This document shows positions 1 through 8,750 of a DNA stretch of 64,000 nt, in pieces. Location of the stretch: the NCBI RefSeq assembly GCF_016278385.1, contig NZ_JADQBY010000002.1, forward strand, positions 135,097 through 199,096. The letters are read 5' to 3'. Each line of letters begins with the position of its first letter. The first letter of the stretch is position 1. Under the pieces are notes generated by a model. The model saw only the letters and a list, made by a program, of their open reading frames with translations, was not told the origin of the DNA and did not search any database. Both the position numbers and the translations under genes were made by a program. Origin of the DNA: Methanolobus sp. (GTDB lineage Archaea > Halobacteriota > Methanosarcinia > Methanosarcinales > Methanosarcinaceae).

Positions 1-489
1 AAGCTCTATTCTCCCACCATAAACTACATTGCACTTACAGAGGAGTTCACAGCGATGGATGATGTTTTCATCAGTGACACCTATGAAGATGAAATTGGAG
101 CCAGTGCTACCATCGATGGCATATCACAGGTACCGTTTTCAGGATCAGTTCGATTTACAGTTTCAGAGACAGATGAAAACGGAGGAAATCTCATCGAATC
201 TGTTACCAAGAAATCTCCGGTACTCCTTAACGGCGATGATGAAACAGTAGAAACAATATGGGAAGAGCGCCTTACCACTGGAGTCTATATGCTTGTAATT
301 GAGGTTATTGGTAATGACGGTGACATTCTTGATGTTGAAGAAAGGGTAATCGAATCAGATTACAAACCGCCAGCCGAGCAGACAAATACAACAAGCACGC
401 AGGACACACAGCAATCCCCCGGATTTTTATTTTTAAGCACATTCCTTATCATTGGAGCAACTGCCTTAATGACCTCCAGACAGAGATAA
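1..489 (+). CDS. C-terminal end of an extracellular adaptor-like (COG1361/CARDB type) membrane-anchored protein, 5' truncated
   Basis: The reading frame is open from base 1, so the gene begins outside the window. The visible 162 residues look like beta-rich extracellular repeats (alternating acidic and hydrophobic stretches), then a low-complexity Thr/Gln/Pro linker and one C-terminal hydrophobic segment (FLFLSTFLIIGATALM) ending in positive residues. This is the layout of archaeal surface proteins that are secreted and anchored by their C-terminus. It ends 18 nt before an ABC permease on the same strand, so the two probably form an exporter operon. The assignment to the COG1361/CARDB type rests on layout and context, as the N-terminal part is missing. 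Confidence 0.6.
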   Translation, partial: KLYSPTINYIALTEEFTAMDDVFISDTYEDEIGASATIDGISQVPFSGSVRFTVSETDENGGNLIESVTKKSPVLLNGDDETVETIWEERLTTGVYMLVIEVIGNDGDILDVEERVIESDYKPPAEQTNTTSTQDTQQSPGFLFLSTFLIIGATALMTSRQR

Positions 490-507
490 CTCTGAAAGGT
501 GTGACCG

Positions 508-1665
508 ATGCGATACGAATTGTTCATTGCACTTCGCCATATAAAGGCAAGAAAACGGCAGACGATTCTTTCAGTTGCAGCCATCGGAATAGCAGTCATG
601 ATACTTATGGTATCACAGTCTTTTATGGCAGGGTTCACACAGGAACTTTACAGCAAGACTGTTGATAACCTACCCCATGTTGTTGTTTCACCACAAGATG
701 GTGACAACTATATTTACCTTTACAAGAACATTGTCGACAAGATTAATGATATCGATGGAGTGGTAGCATCATCACCTTACCTTATTGGAGAGGCTTCATT
801 CAAATTCAAGGAAAATACTAAAAATGCTGCTATTAAAGGTATAGTACCGCCACAGGAAGATGCGGTTGCCCATACAAGCAAGGACATTATCGCAGGTGAC
901 TTCAATGGCCTTACTTATTCTGACAAAAGCATCATTATAGGTGACAAATTGGCAGAGGATATGGAGCTTGATCTAGGCGACAGCGTTGAAGTTTCATTTC
1001 CTAATGCAAACCCGGTTTCTCTAAAAATTGTGGCCATCTACGATACAGGGACTGTACTTGATGAAAGCCTGACCTACACCTCACTGGATACGGCACAGGA
1101 ATTCTATGATACTGAAGATCTCATAAATGGCATTTCTCTGCGCCTTGATGATTTCAACCGGGACAGGGAAATAGCACAGATTATTGAGAATAATGGTTAC
1201 AATGCCGATGGCTGGACGGTGAACAACCCGGAGATATTGAGAACCATTGCCATTGAGACAGTATCGAACAATGTGACACTGGGATTCATTCTCCTCATAG
1301 CATCCTTTGGAGTTGTAAGCACACTGAACATGGTAGTCATGGGTAAAGTGAAAGAAATAGGTATGTTAATGGCAATGGGTGCCACAAAGTCCAATATCAG
1401 ATTCATTTTCCTTGTTGAAAGCGCAATACTCGGTCTTTCAGGAGCTGTTCTGGGAACTGCATCAGGAGTTGCTCTTGCATTGTCAATTGGTGGCTACCCT
1501 CTTCCCGATGGCGTATATGGTCTAGACTTTATACCAGTGGTTGTAAGAGTTAAAGACGTGCTGACAATAATTACAATTGTCTTTTTACTGAATCTCATTG
1601 CTGGCATCTATCCTGCACAGAGGGCAGCCAGTCTTGACCCGGTGGAAGCTATTTCCGCAAAATAA
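508..1665 (+). CDS. ABC transporter permease, MacB/FtsX type
   Basis: This 385-residue membrane protein has the MacB/FtsX (LolC/E-like) layout: one N-terminal membrane segment (about 20-45), a long extracytoplasmic domain (about 50-255) and three C-terminal membrane segments. The last domain carries the usual KVKEIGMLMAMGATKSNI stretch and ends in YPAQRAASLDPVEAI. Such permeases work as dimers with a LolD-like ATPase and act on extracellular or membrane substrates by mechanical coupling; the substrate is not known. A weak AAAGGTG site precedes the ATG. It follows an adaptor-like gene, and no ATPase is adjacent; the orphan ATPase at 7919-8623 could serve it. Confidence 0.85.
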   Translation: MRYELFIALRHIKARKRQTILSVAAIGIAVMILMVSQSFMAGFTQELYSKTVDNLPHVVVSPQDGDNYIYLYKNIVDKINDIDGVVASSPYLIGEASFKFKENTKNAAIKGIVPPQEDAVAHTSKDIIAGDFNGLTYSDKSIIIGDKLAEDMELDLGDSVEVSFPNANPVSLKIVAIYDTGTVLDESLTYTSLDTAQEFYDTEDLINGISLRLDDFNRDREIAQIIENNGYNADGWTVNNPEILRTIAIETVSNNVTLGFILLIASFGVVSTLNMVVMGKVKEIGMLMAMGATKSNIRFIFLVESAILGLSGAVLGTASGVALALSIGGYPLPDGVYGLDFIPVVVRVKDVLTIITIVFLLNLIAGIYPAQRAASLDPVEAISAK

Positions 1666-1678
1666 ACAGAAAAAGATT

Positions 1679-2107
1679 TTACTTTTTATTTTGCTTTTCA
1701 GGTTTTCCATTATACCAGAATATACCCTGAAACCTGCAATATGTCATTTTTCTTTTCAGAATTAAATAGTACACTATCTTGAACGTAGCATAGAGGTGGA
1801 AATAAAAATAGAAGATTTGTTTTGAAAAGAAGCCGCCCAAATAGACAATCTCTTTGTTGTCCTCAAGTGAATCATCAATGAATTTGACAACACCATCTGT
1901 TTCAGATACTTCAAGAACAGTGCCTTGAGACATCCGGGAGCCTATGACCATCACATCTTTTTCCATGCCATCATCGGCAAGGCTTCCATCGATAAAACCA
2001 TAGTTGAATATCGTGGGTATGGGAGACAGAAATTCCCGGATAAAATCGGAGCCTTTTTTATTGTACTTAAAAAAACTGTATTTAGGTGTCTCAATCACGA
2101 CCTTCAT
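1679..2107 (-). CDS. Divergent family I inorganic pyrophosphatase-like protein
   Basis: About 142 residues. The first 90 align by eye with soluble family I pyrophosphatase: the VVIE strand, the KY pair, an Arg before the LSPIPTIFNYGFI stretch (equivalent of the NYGYI segment), the loop DDGMEKDVMV, and the D..EDNKEIV stretch that matches the D-x4-D-x-K motif. In classical enzymes the loop reads D-G-D-P-x-D; here the middle metal-binding Asp is replaced by Met and Pro by Glu. The C-terminal third (hydrophobic, aromatic-rich) does not resemble the classical enzyme. I chose the internal ATG at 2107 because homology begins there; no clear ribosome binding site supports it. It is convergent with the upstream permease. 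Activity is doubtful. Confidence 0.6.
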   Translation of the reverse strand: MKVVIETPKYSFFKYNKKGSDFIREFLSPIPTIFNYGFIDGSLADDGMEKDVMVIGSRMSQGTVLEVSETDGVVKFIDDSLEDNKEIVYLGGFFSKQIFYFYFHLYATFKIVYYLILKRKMTYCRFQGIFWYNGKPEKQNKK

Positions 2108-2309
2108 AGAAAGTAATTGGTTCGCTTCATAAAAAAACATAGGTGCGAACGGGCAAAGGGGTTGAATGCACAGGTATGGTGACATAAAGTATATTGGAGA
2201 GGTACTAAGTAATATACCCGTTCGCAAATATACTAACTACATACAATGATATAAATATTTCGCCTATATACGAACTAAATCTCGCTTTAAAGTGAAAATG
2301 AACTAACAA

Positions 2310-3479
2310 CTACTCACTTTCAATCGCTTCAACAGGATCAAGAGCAGCAGCTTTTCTTGCAGGGTAAACACCTGCAACTATATTAATGAGGAATGAGAAG
2401 ATAATTGCATAGATATAATTCATAAAATCAGCCTTTAGTGGAAGCGTAGTCAGGCCGAAGTACATCTCACTGGGAAGATCAATCTCATATGAAGAAAGTC
2501 CAGCTGAGGCAAAGTATCCAAGTACACATCCAAGCAGCACACCCATGGTACCGAGAATGAGAGATTCCAGCAGGAATATCATTGTTATGTTCTGCTTTGA
2601 GGCACCCATTGCCATTAACATGCCTATTTCCCTTTTCTTGTCCATTACAACCGTGAAAAGAGTGTTTGCAATGCCAAAGCCTGCTATCATATAGATGAGT
2701 CCGTAATATAGCCACACGATAAGGGTCTGAGTATTGAGAAGGTCAAGTATCTCCTTGTTTGCCTCGATCCAGCTTAAAGCATCTAGTCCTGTATCCTGTT
2801 CGATGGAATTTGCAATCACATCCGCCTGGAAAGGATCACTCACCCTTACATTTATCCTGCTTGCAACACCATTCTCTTCAAAGAAATCAAGGGCAGAATC
2901 AAAACGAACGTAAGCAATGTTTTCATCATCCGAGGTTCCTGTGTCAAATATACCGATTACCTTGAAGGAAGATGAACCAAAACCCGGCATTACAATATCA
3001 ACATTATCCCCCATGACAACTTCAAGATCTTCTGCAAGTTTATCACCAATGACAATTCCACTGTTACTTCTGCTAAGGGCTAACAGGTCACCTGAAACCA
3101 TGTCATCGGAGATGCGCAGAACCGCATCCTGAGCATTTGGATGGATACCATTCAGATTGATGCCTTCGGCATTGTCTCTGTGACTTATGGCTGCCTGTCC
3201 CACAAACACGGGAGAGACAGCTTCAACACCCTCTATTGAGGCTATCTGCTCAGAATAATAATTGTAGAAATGAACATAATCCTCTTTCTGATCGGATGAA
3301 CTCACAACGATATGCGGGGAATTCTCTACCGTGGTTGAAACTAGCTCTTCAGTGAATCCCGTCATCATTGACATCAGAACAACGATTACGGCTATTGCCA
3401 GAGCTACCGCAAATACTGCAAAGAAAGTCAGACGCTTACGTGCACTTATATGCCTCAGGGCTATTCTCAGTTCATACAT
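2310..3479 (-). CDS. ABC transporter permease, MacB/FtsX type
   Basis: This 389-residue protein is a paralogue of the permease at 508-1665: both begin YELxIALRHIxARKR, share the DKKREIGMLMAMGASKQN stretch after the second membrane segment, and end YPARKAAALDPVEAI. It has one N-terminal and three C-terminal membrane segments around an extracytoplasmic domain of about 220 residues. It is transcribed toward the pyrophosphatase-like gene and has no ATPase or adaptor next to it. The single LolD-like ATPase at 7919-8623, about 4.4 kb away on the same strand, is a possible partner (inference). Confidence 0.85.
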   Translation of the reverse strand: MYELRIALRHISARKRLTFFAVFAVALAIAVIVVLMSMMTGFTEELVSTTVENSPHIVVSSSDQKEDYVHFYNYYSEQIASIEGVEAVSPVFVGQAAISHRDNAEGINLNGIHPNAQDAVLRISDDMVSGDLLALSRSNSGIVIGDKLAEDLEVVMGDNVDIVMPGFGSSSFKVIGIFDTGTSDDENIAYVRFDSALDFFEENGVASRINVRVSDPFQADVIANSIEQDTGLDALSWIEANKEILDLLNTQTLIVWLYYGLIYMIAGFGIANTLFTVVMDKKREIGMLMAMGASKQNITMIFLLESLILGTMGVLLGCVLGYFASAGLSSYEIDLPSEMYFGLTTLPLKADFMNYIYAIIFSFLINIVAGVYPARKAAALDPVEAIESE

Positions 3480-3562
3480 GGACTGGCTACCTATATAGAA
3501 GAGATTTGACTGTTATAATATAACTATTCTGTGAATATACAAAAGAATAACCCGGTTATGGC

Positions 3563-4189
3563 TCACTGATGTGATAGAGCAAGCTCGATACCAATGACAG
3601 AGTAAATGCCAGCCTTTGTCCAATTGATCTTCTTACCCATACCGGGCTTTTCCATGATCCTAGTCCCTATCATACCGGCAAAGAACGACACAACGAAAAA
3701 GACCACTATTGCCTGTATAAAGAACACGGCGCCCAGAAAGACCATTTGCACAGGGATGCTGCCGGAGTCAGCAGTGATGAACTGTGGAAGGAAGGCCAGG
3801 AAGAACAGGGAGACCTTTGGATTCAGGATATTCATGAAGATACCTCTTCTGTAAAGCAATGTAAGGTTCCTTTCTTTGACAGAGCCCGGAGATACGAGAC
3901 TCCCTTCTTCACGAATTGCATTGTATGCGAGATAGAGTAGATAGATAGCTCCTGCATATTTCAGGAGAGAGAAAGCCACTGTTGAACTGTACAATATCGC
4001 AGACACACCTAATGCTGCCGCAGTTGTGTGGACCAGCAGGCCGGTACACAAGCCAGATGCAATTGCCATGCCTGCCTTCTTCCCCTGCGATATGCTCTGG
4101 GTAAGCACAAAGAGGATATCCGGTCCCAGGAGAAGTGTCAGGGCCACTGAGGCTGCAATGAAGTACAGGAGTTGCGTGGGTTCTATCAA
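3563..4189 (-). CDS. LysE/RhtB family amino acid exporter
   Basis: This 208-residue integral membrane protein has six predicted hydrophobic segments and the family N-terminus with the conserved LLLGPDILFVLTQS stretch (GPxxxxV in LysE/RhtB), followed by a G-x-A-x-G-x-x-x-G region. The family exports amino acids or related small metabolites by proton exchange; the substrate cannot be told from sequence. Translation starts at TTG, supported by a GGTGA site 4 nt upstream. It is transcribed alone, divergent from the LarA homologue. Confidence 0.85.
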   Translation of the reverse strand: MIEPTQLLYFIAASVALTLLLGPDILFVLTQSISQGKKAGMAIASGLCTGLLVHTTAAALGVSAILYSSTVAFSLLKYAGAIYLLYLAYNAIREEGSLVSPGSVKERNLTLLYRRGIFMNILNPKVSLFFLAFLPQFITADSGSIPVQMVFLGAVFFIQAIVVFFVVSFFAGMIGTRIMEKPGMGKKINWTKAGIYSVIGIELALSHQ

Positions 4190-4311
4190 TGACTCACCTT
4201 TTTAGAATAACTGGTCGGACAACAAATATCTGATAATCACTTATACGAGAACAGAATTCTATAAATAAAGCTTCCTATTTATGAACTACCCAGTTACTAT
4301 CATACTATCCC

Positions 4312-4316
4312 GGAGG
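4312..4316 (+). promoter_or_regulatory. Ribosome binding site that points to an ATC start for the LarA homologue
   Basis: GGAGG, followed by 7 nt and then ATC at 4324. No ATG, GTG or TTG lies in the correct place in this frame. The next usable codon, GTG at 4369, has no such site and would remove conserved N-terminal residues. Confidence 0.6.
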
Positions 4317-4323
4317 AATTTCT

Positions 4324-5574
4324 ATCAAAATACCAATCCCTTATGGAAAAGAATTCGTTGACCTTGATGTGAAGATACCACATGAGGTCATTGCGCCCAA
4401 CCATGTGGAGGTCGGGGACGAATCTCAAATTATCGCCGAATCATTGAAACGCCCTGTTGGAATGGAATCACTAGATTATTTCATACAGAACAGCAATAAG
4501 ATACTGATACTTGTGAACGATGCCACCAGACCTACACCAACAGCAAGAGTGCTTGTGGAGATGGTCAATATCCTGAGAGAACATAAAGACGTAAGGTTCC
4601 TCGTTGCCACCGGTGCACACAGGGGACCCACCGAAGATGAGTTCAGGTACATATTCGGAGAGATATACGATGAGTTCAAAGACAGGATATTCGTCCACGA
4701 TGCACGCAAAGATGAGGACATGGAATATCTTGGAGTATCAAGCAACGGAACAGAGATGTACCTCAACAAGATGGTGAACGAGTACAGGAATATCATTGTC
4801 ATCGGAAGTGTGGAACCTCACTATTTTGCAGGTTATACCGGTGGAAGAAAGGCGTTCCTTCCCGGTGTCGCGTCATATAAGACGATCGAGATGAACCACA
4901 AACATGCACTATCCGATGCTGCACAGCCCCTTGCTATTAGAGGTAATCCTGTTGCAGAAGACATGGAAGATGCAATGAAAGTGTTAAAGAACCTCAACGT
5001 GTTCTCGATACAGACCGTCCTCACAGCAGACCACGGTCTCTACGCAATGGTATCAGGTGACCTTTTCAAGTCCTTCGATATTGCAATTGAGAGAGCGAAC
5101 GAGGTGTTCTGCTCAAAATGCAGCCGCAAGGGCAATATCGTGCTCACCGCTGCACCGTATCCAATGGATATCGACCTTTACCAGTCCCAGAAAGCACTTG
5201 AGAACGGTAAGCTGGCACTCGAAAATAATGGAATTATCATCCTTGTATCAAAATGCAGGGACGGTGTAGGAGATGATACGTTCCTGAACCTGCTATGTTC
5301 TGCGAACACATGCGAAGATGTGATGTGCAAGATCGATGAGGGGTACAAGCTCGGCTATCACAAGGCAGCCAAGATGGCACAGATAGGTGTCTATGCAGAG
5401 ATGTGGGCCATATCAGAACTTGACCATGACACCATCAGGACTGCAAAATTAACGCCATGCCAGGACATACAGGAAACCTTTGACAGGGCAGTTGAAAAGA
5501 TTAAGGAACAGGGCAAGGAACCATATGCAGTCATACTGCCACAGGGTAGCCTGACCGTTCCACTACTTGAGTAA
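4324..5574 (+). CDS. LarA family nickel-pincer-type racemase/epimerase homologue
   Basis: It resembles lactate racemase LarA, which uses the nickel pincer nucleotide cofactor. With the start at ATC 4324 the protein has 416 residues, and the known LarA functional residues have counterparts: D66 and R69 (DATRP), H99 (ATGAHRG), H166 (EPHYFAG), K176 (GGRKAFLPG) and H192 (MNHKHA), each 6 to 9 positions before the L. plantarum numbering. The LarA N-terminus (a P-Y-x-K/G strand) matches the residues between 4324 and 4369, so the GTG at 4369 is too late. LarA-like enzymes act on several 2-hydroxy acids, so the substrate is open. No larB, larC or larE is in the window. It converges on enolase. Confidence 0.8.
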   Translation: MKIPIPYGKEFVDLDVKIPHEVIAPNHVEVGDESQIIAESLKRPVGMESLDYFIQNSNKILILVNDATRPTPTARVLVEMVNILREHKDVRFLVATGAHRGPTEDEFRYIFGEIYDEFKDRIFVHDARKDEDMEYLGVSSNGTEMYLNKMVNEYRNIIVIGSVEPHYFAGYTGGRKAFLPGVASYKTIEMNHKHALSDAAQPLAIRGNPVAEDMEDAMKVLKNLNVFSIQTVLTADHGLYAMVSGDLFKSFDIAIERANEVFCSKCSRKGNIVLTAAPYPMDIDLYQSQKALENGKLALENNGIIILVSKCRDGVGDDTFLNLLCSANTCEDVMCKIDEGYKLGYHKAAKMAQIGVYAEMWAISELDHDTIRTAKLTPCQDIQETFDRAVEKIKEQGKEPYAVILPQGSLTVPLLE

Positions 5575-5601
5575 AGAAAAATATCTGTTTTTATCGAATA
5601 A

Positions 5602-5649
5602 AGAAAAAAGGATTGAGCAAGTTTGAACTGAATTTCAGTTCAAATTTGC
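5602..5649. terminator. Hairpin terminator between the LarA homologue and enolase
   Basis: Positions 5617-5649 form an almost perfect palindrome: two 16-nt arms (left GCAAGTTTGAACTGAA) with one central base and one G:T-type mismatch. It covers the enolase stop codon. Read in the enolase direction it is followed within about 10 nt by a run of T (5603-5610), as in an intrinsic terminator; on the other strand no T-run follows. Confidence 0.6.
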
Positions 5650-6914
5650 ATGTAACGTGCTGCTTCTCCCAGGTCCTCTTCAATTCTGAGAAGCTGGTTG
5701 TATTTACCAGTACGTTCACTTCTTGCTGGTGCTCCGGTCTTGATAAGGTCTGCACCGATTGCAACAGAGATGTCTGCAATGGTTGTGTCCTCGGTCTCAG
5801 CGGAACGGTGGCTTACCACAACACTGTATCCATTGCGGTTTGCCATATTAGCTGCATCAAATGCTTCTGACAGGGAACCGATCTGGTTCACTTTCAGGAG
5901 AAGCGAATTTGCCGCACCCATTTCCACACCTTTCACAAGACGGTCGACATTTGTAACAAAAAGGTCGTCACCGACAATGAAAGTATCCCACGCATCATTG
6001 GTCAGGGTCACGAAGTCTTCAAATGCTTCCTCGTGGAATGGATCTTCAATAAGAATGATAGGATAGGTTTCTATAAGCTCAAGGTAGTAATCGATAAGTT
6101 CAGCTGGTTTTAACAGTTTTCCGTCGATGGAATAATTGTTGCCATCATAGAACTCTGATGCTGCTGCATCAAGACCAATACTTATCTCGGTTTCTGTGTA
6201 ACCTGCTTCCTCAATTGCACTTACCAGAGCATCAAGGGCATCATTGGTCATCTCTATGGATGGTGCATAACCACCCTCATAACCTACGTTTGTTGCTGAA
6301 CCGCCATATTTTGCTTCAAGTATTGTACCAAGTGCATGATAGGTCTCAGCACCCATACGGACTGCCTCGGTATAAGAACTGGCACCTTTTGGCTGTATCA
6401 TGAACTCCTGTATGGAAAGATCATTACCAGCATGTTTCCCACCATTAAGAACGTTCATTGTTGGAACAGGAAGAGTGTATGCATTGATACCGCCAAGATA
6501 GCGGTATAATGGAATGTTCAGAGAGTCTGCGGCAGCCCTTGCAACTGCCATGGAAACACCAAGTATCGCATTTGCACCAAGCTCCATCTTGTTCTCAGTA
6601 CCGTCCAGAGCAAGCATCACACCATCGATCTCACGCTGTTTCCTGACATCTGCACCCAGAAGCTCAGCTGATATTGCTGTGTTCACATTGTCCACTGCAT
6701 CAAGAACACCTTTTCCTCTGTATCGGTCTTCTTTGTCGCGCAACTCAATTGCTTCATGACTTCCTGTTGAAGCACCGGAAGGAACGCTTGCTCTGCCAAA
6801 TCCACATGAAGTATAGACATCTACCTCAACTGTAGGATTTCCTCTTGAGTCCAGAATCTCACGTGCGTGAATCTTTCTTATCTTATAATTAGTGTCATCA
6901 TCAATATACGGCAT
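5640..6914 (-). CDS. eno: Enolase (phosphopyruvate hydratase)
   Basis: Enolase interconverts 2-phosphoglycerate and phosphoenolpyruvate in glycolysis and gluconeogenesis. The 424-residue protein has the family N-terminus (KIHAREILDSRGNPTVEV), the GANAILGVSMA segment, the metal-binding region with IEDPF, and the signature LLLKVNQIGSLSEA that holds the catalytic lysine, then SHRSAETED. The start at 6914 is set by AGGTGG 6 nt upstream; the open frame extends 9 codons further without support. It is divergent from a small helix-turn-helix regulator that shares its promoter region. Confidence 0.97.
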   Translation of the reverse strand: MPYIDDDTNYKIRKIHAREILDSRGNPTVEVDVYTSCGFGRASVPSGASTGSHEAIELRDKEDRYRGKGVLDAVDNVNTAISAELLGADVRKQREIDGVMLALDGTENKMELGANAILGVSMAVARAAADSLNIPLYRYLGGINAYTLPVPTMNVLNGGKHAGNDLSIQEFMIQPKGASSYTEAVRMGAETYHALGTILEAKYGGSATNVGYEGGYAPSIEMTNDALDALVSAIEEAGYTETEISIGLDAAASEFYDGNNYSIDGKLLKPAELIDYYLELIETYPIILIEDPFHEEAFEDFVTLTNDAWDTFIVGDDLFVTNVDRLVKGVEMGAANSLLLKVNQIGSLSEAFDAANMANRNGYSVVVSHRSAETEDTTIADISVAIGADLIKTGAPARSERTGKYNQLLRIEEDLGEAARYMQI

Positions 6915-7041
6915 CCTATTCCACCTTTGCTTACTTAACACCTACTTTGCAATTACCGTATATATTGTTACCGTTTGCTTCCAAGTATTCATCAGGAGAA
7001 AATATACAATAAAATAGTAAATTTAATTATAATAACACAAA

Positions 7042-7049
7042 TTATATAA
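7042..7049 (+). promoter_or_regulatory. TATA box of the small regulator gene
   Basis: TTATATAA ends 24 nt before the ATG at 7074, and no ribosome binding site lies between them. This spacing predicts a leaderless transcript. Confidence 0.5.
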
Positions 7050-7073
7050 ACTTAAAAGTATTATAGTAATTAG

Positions 7074-7457
7074 ATGAAAAAAGGAGATATTGATTTTTTA
7101 GGCGAAAAAGGATATGAAATTATCGAACTTTTACAGGGACTGGATGTACCCAGAACCGAAGCCATATCCATTGCCTGCCTAGTTTGTGGGGGGGAGTTGA
7201 CCTCCCAAAACATAGAACAGGCATCAGGCTTAAGACAACCGGAAGTAAGCATTGCTATGCGTCCTTTAAGGGAAAGAGGATGGATAGAGGAAAGAAGCGA
7301 AAAGAAGAATACTGAAAAAGGCAGACCTGTAAAATACTACAAGCTCATTGTCCCATTTGAAGTAATCGTCAAAGCTTTTGAATCAAAAGCCCTTAAAAAG
7401 AATATGGAAATGGTTGAAGCTCTTGAGCAGCTCAAAGAACTTAGCAACAACCAGTAA
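7074..7457 (+). CDS. Small winged helix-turn-helix transcriptional regulator
   Basis: This 127-residue protein has a TrmB/ArsR-like winged helix in its first 85 residues: a helix with VPRTEAISIACLV, a recognition helix near SGLRQPEVSIAMRPL, then a wing with GRPVKYYKL. The C-terminus is a charged helix likely to form a dimer. It has no ligand-binding domain. It is divergent from enolase across about 160 bp, so it may control enolase as well as itself, but nothing in the sequence proves this. A run of seven G (about 7189-7195) lies inside the gene and leaves the frame intact. Confidence 0.75.
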   Translation: MKKGDIDFLGEKGYEIIELLQGLDVPRTEAISIACLVCGGELTSQNIEQASGLRQPEVSIAMRPLRERGWIEERSEKKNTEKGRPVKYYKLIVPFEVIVKAFESKALKKNMEMVEALEQLKELSNNQ

Positions 7458-7459
7458 AA

Positions 7460-7906
7460 TTAACTCCTATCTAAAAAGGTAACAGGGGCGAAACCTCTGT
7501 TTGGATCAAATATCCTGCTTGCAGATATACCTGCTATTTCCATAATGAATATTTCTACAACCATGAAAACGTCGCTTTCCCCACGCAGACAGCCTGTTTT
7601 GACACTATCACCTCTTCCTGCAGCGGAATGAAGGTGTATCTTCGGTTTTCCTTCTTCCCAGAAGATATTACCAATGCCTATGAGCTCATGCGCATCATTG
7701 AACTTTGCCCACTGTGGATCAGGAGGTACATCATTAGTCTTCGGACCTACAACAAGGTTTGCTTCTTTCACAGCCCCAAGCATCATAAACATTGCAGACT
7801 TTATGTTCTCTGAAACTGCCAGTCCTTCCAGTTCTGAAAGAATATCGTCACCATGATCCAGACGAACTGTAAATACCCTTCCAATGTTTCCTGTTGAATA
7901 TTCCAT
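7460..7906 (-). CDS. PCC-domain (DUF296/PPC) protein
   Basis: This 148-residue protein is a single PCC/DUF296 domain: N-terminal GRVFTVRLDHGDDIL, the central hydrophobic stretch MFMMLGAVKEANLVVG, and the metal-site motif HLHSAAGR. In plants this domain is fused to AT-hooks; in archaea it stands alone as a trimeric protein of unknown function that binds metal through histidines. It lies 12 nt after the ABC ATPase on the same strand and has its own AAAGGTGA site, so the two are probably cotranscribed. A DNA-binding role is not supported by anything visible. Confidence 0.85.
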   Translation of the reverse strand: MEYSTGNIGRVFTVRLDHGDDILSELEGLAVSENIKSAMFMMLGAVKEANLVVGPKTNDVPPDPQWAKFNDAHELIGIGNIFWEEGKPKIHLHSAAGRGDSVKTGCLRGESDVFMVVEIFIMEIAGISASRIFDPNRGFAPVTFLDRS

Positions 7907-7918
7907 AAACTCACCTTT

Positions 7919-8623
7919 TTATTGATCATCACCGGAATCTCCGAAGATTCGACCATCGACTATTCTTATTATGCGGTCGGTCTTTCCAGCCATTTCCTCA
8001 TCATGAGTAACAAGAATAAAGGTCTGTCCCCTGTCACGATTGAGTTTTCGCAGCAGGTCATATATCATATCACTTGCTTTAGTATCGAGATTGCCGGTAG
8101 GCTCATCGCCTATTACTATGCCAGGATTGTTAGCAAGAGCTCTGGCAATAGCAACTCTCTGGGCCTGGCCACCTGAAAGCTGATTAGGACGATGTTCCAT
8201 ACGATCCCCAAGCCCAACTTCTTCAAGTAGGGAAAATGCCTGTTTTTTTGCTTCTTTTTTAGCCATACCACCTATCAAAAGAGGCATCATTACATTCTCA
8301 AGGGCATTGAAATCAGGCATAAGGTGATGATACTGGAAAATAAAACCCAATACTTCATTGCGCACTTTAGACCTCTCTTTATCCGACATCTCAGTCACCA
8401 CCTTGCCATCTATGGTGATGCTGCCAGAAGTTGGAGTATCAAGAATACCAATCATATGCAAAAGAGTGCTTTTTCCTGAGCCGGACGGACCGATTATAGA
8501 AAGGAATTCTCCTTTTTTGATATCAAGGTCTACATTGTCAAGGGCAAGCACCTCAACTCCATTCATGTAAATCTTGGTAAGTCCCCGCACCTGTATGATA
8601 TTGGACCCGTTGTCATCAGCCAA
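7919..8623 (-). CDS. ABC transporter ATP-binding protein, LolD/MacB type
   Basis: This 234-residue ATPase has Walker A (GPSGSGKST), the Q-loop region FIFQYHHLMPDF, the signature LSGGQAQR, Walker B (GIVIGDEPTGNLD) and the switch His (LVTHD). The LDTPTSGSI and EPTGNLDTK stretches place it in the LolD/MacB group that drives FtsX-type permeases. Translation begins at TTG with GAGG 7 nt upstream. No permease is adjacent; the permeases at 508-1665 and 2310-3479 lack an ATPase of their own and are the nearest candidates. A PCC-domain gene follows. Confidence 0.92.
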   Translation of the reverse strand: MADDNGSNIIQVRGLTKIYMNGVEVLALDNVDLDIKKGEFLSIIGPSGSGKSTLLHMIGILDTPTSGSITIDGKVVTEMSDKERSKVRNEVLGFIFQYHHLMPDFNALENVMMPLLIGGMAKKEAKKQAFSLLEEVGLGDRMEHRPNQLSGGQAQRVAIARALANNPGIVIGDEPTGNLDTKASDMIYDLLRKLNRDRGQTFILVTHDEEMAGKTDRIIRIVDGRIFGDSGDDQ

Positions 8624-8750
8624 AATATAACCTCTGGTTCTTTTATTTAGGTTTAGACTATTTCAATCTATTTGAAATTTTATGAAGAAATGAAAAAGAG
8701 GATAGCCTTCAAGAGACTAAATTTAAAAAAAATTAACGGAAAAACGGACT

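Noticed and set aside
7189..7195. A run of G in the small regulator gene as a possible frameshift
   Set aside because: The frame continues through it with a sensible winged-helix sequence on both sides.
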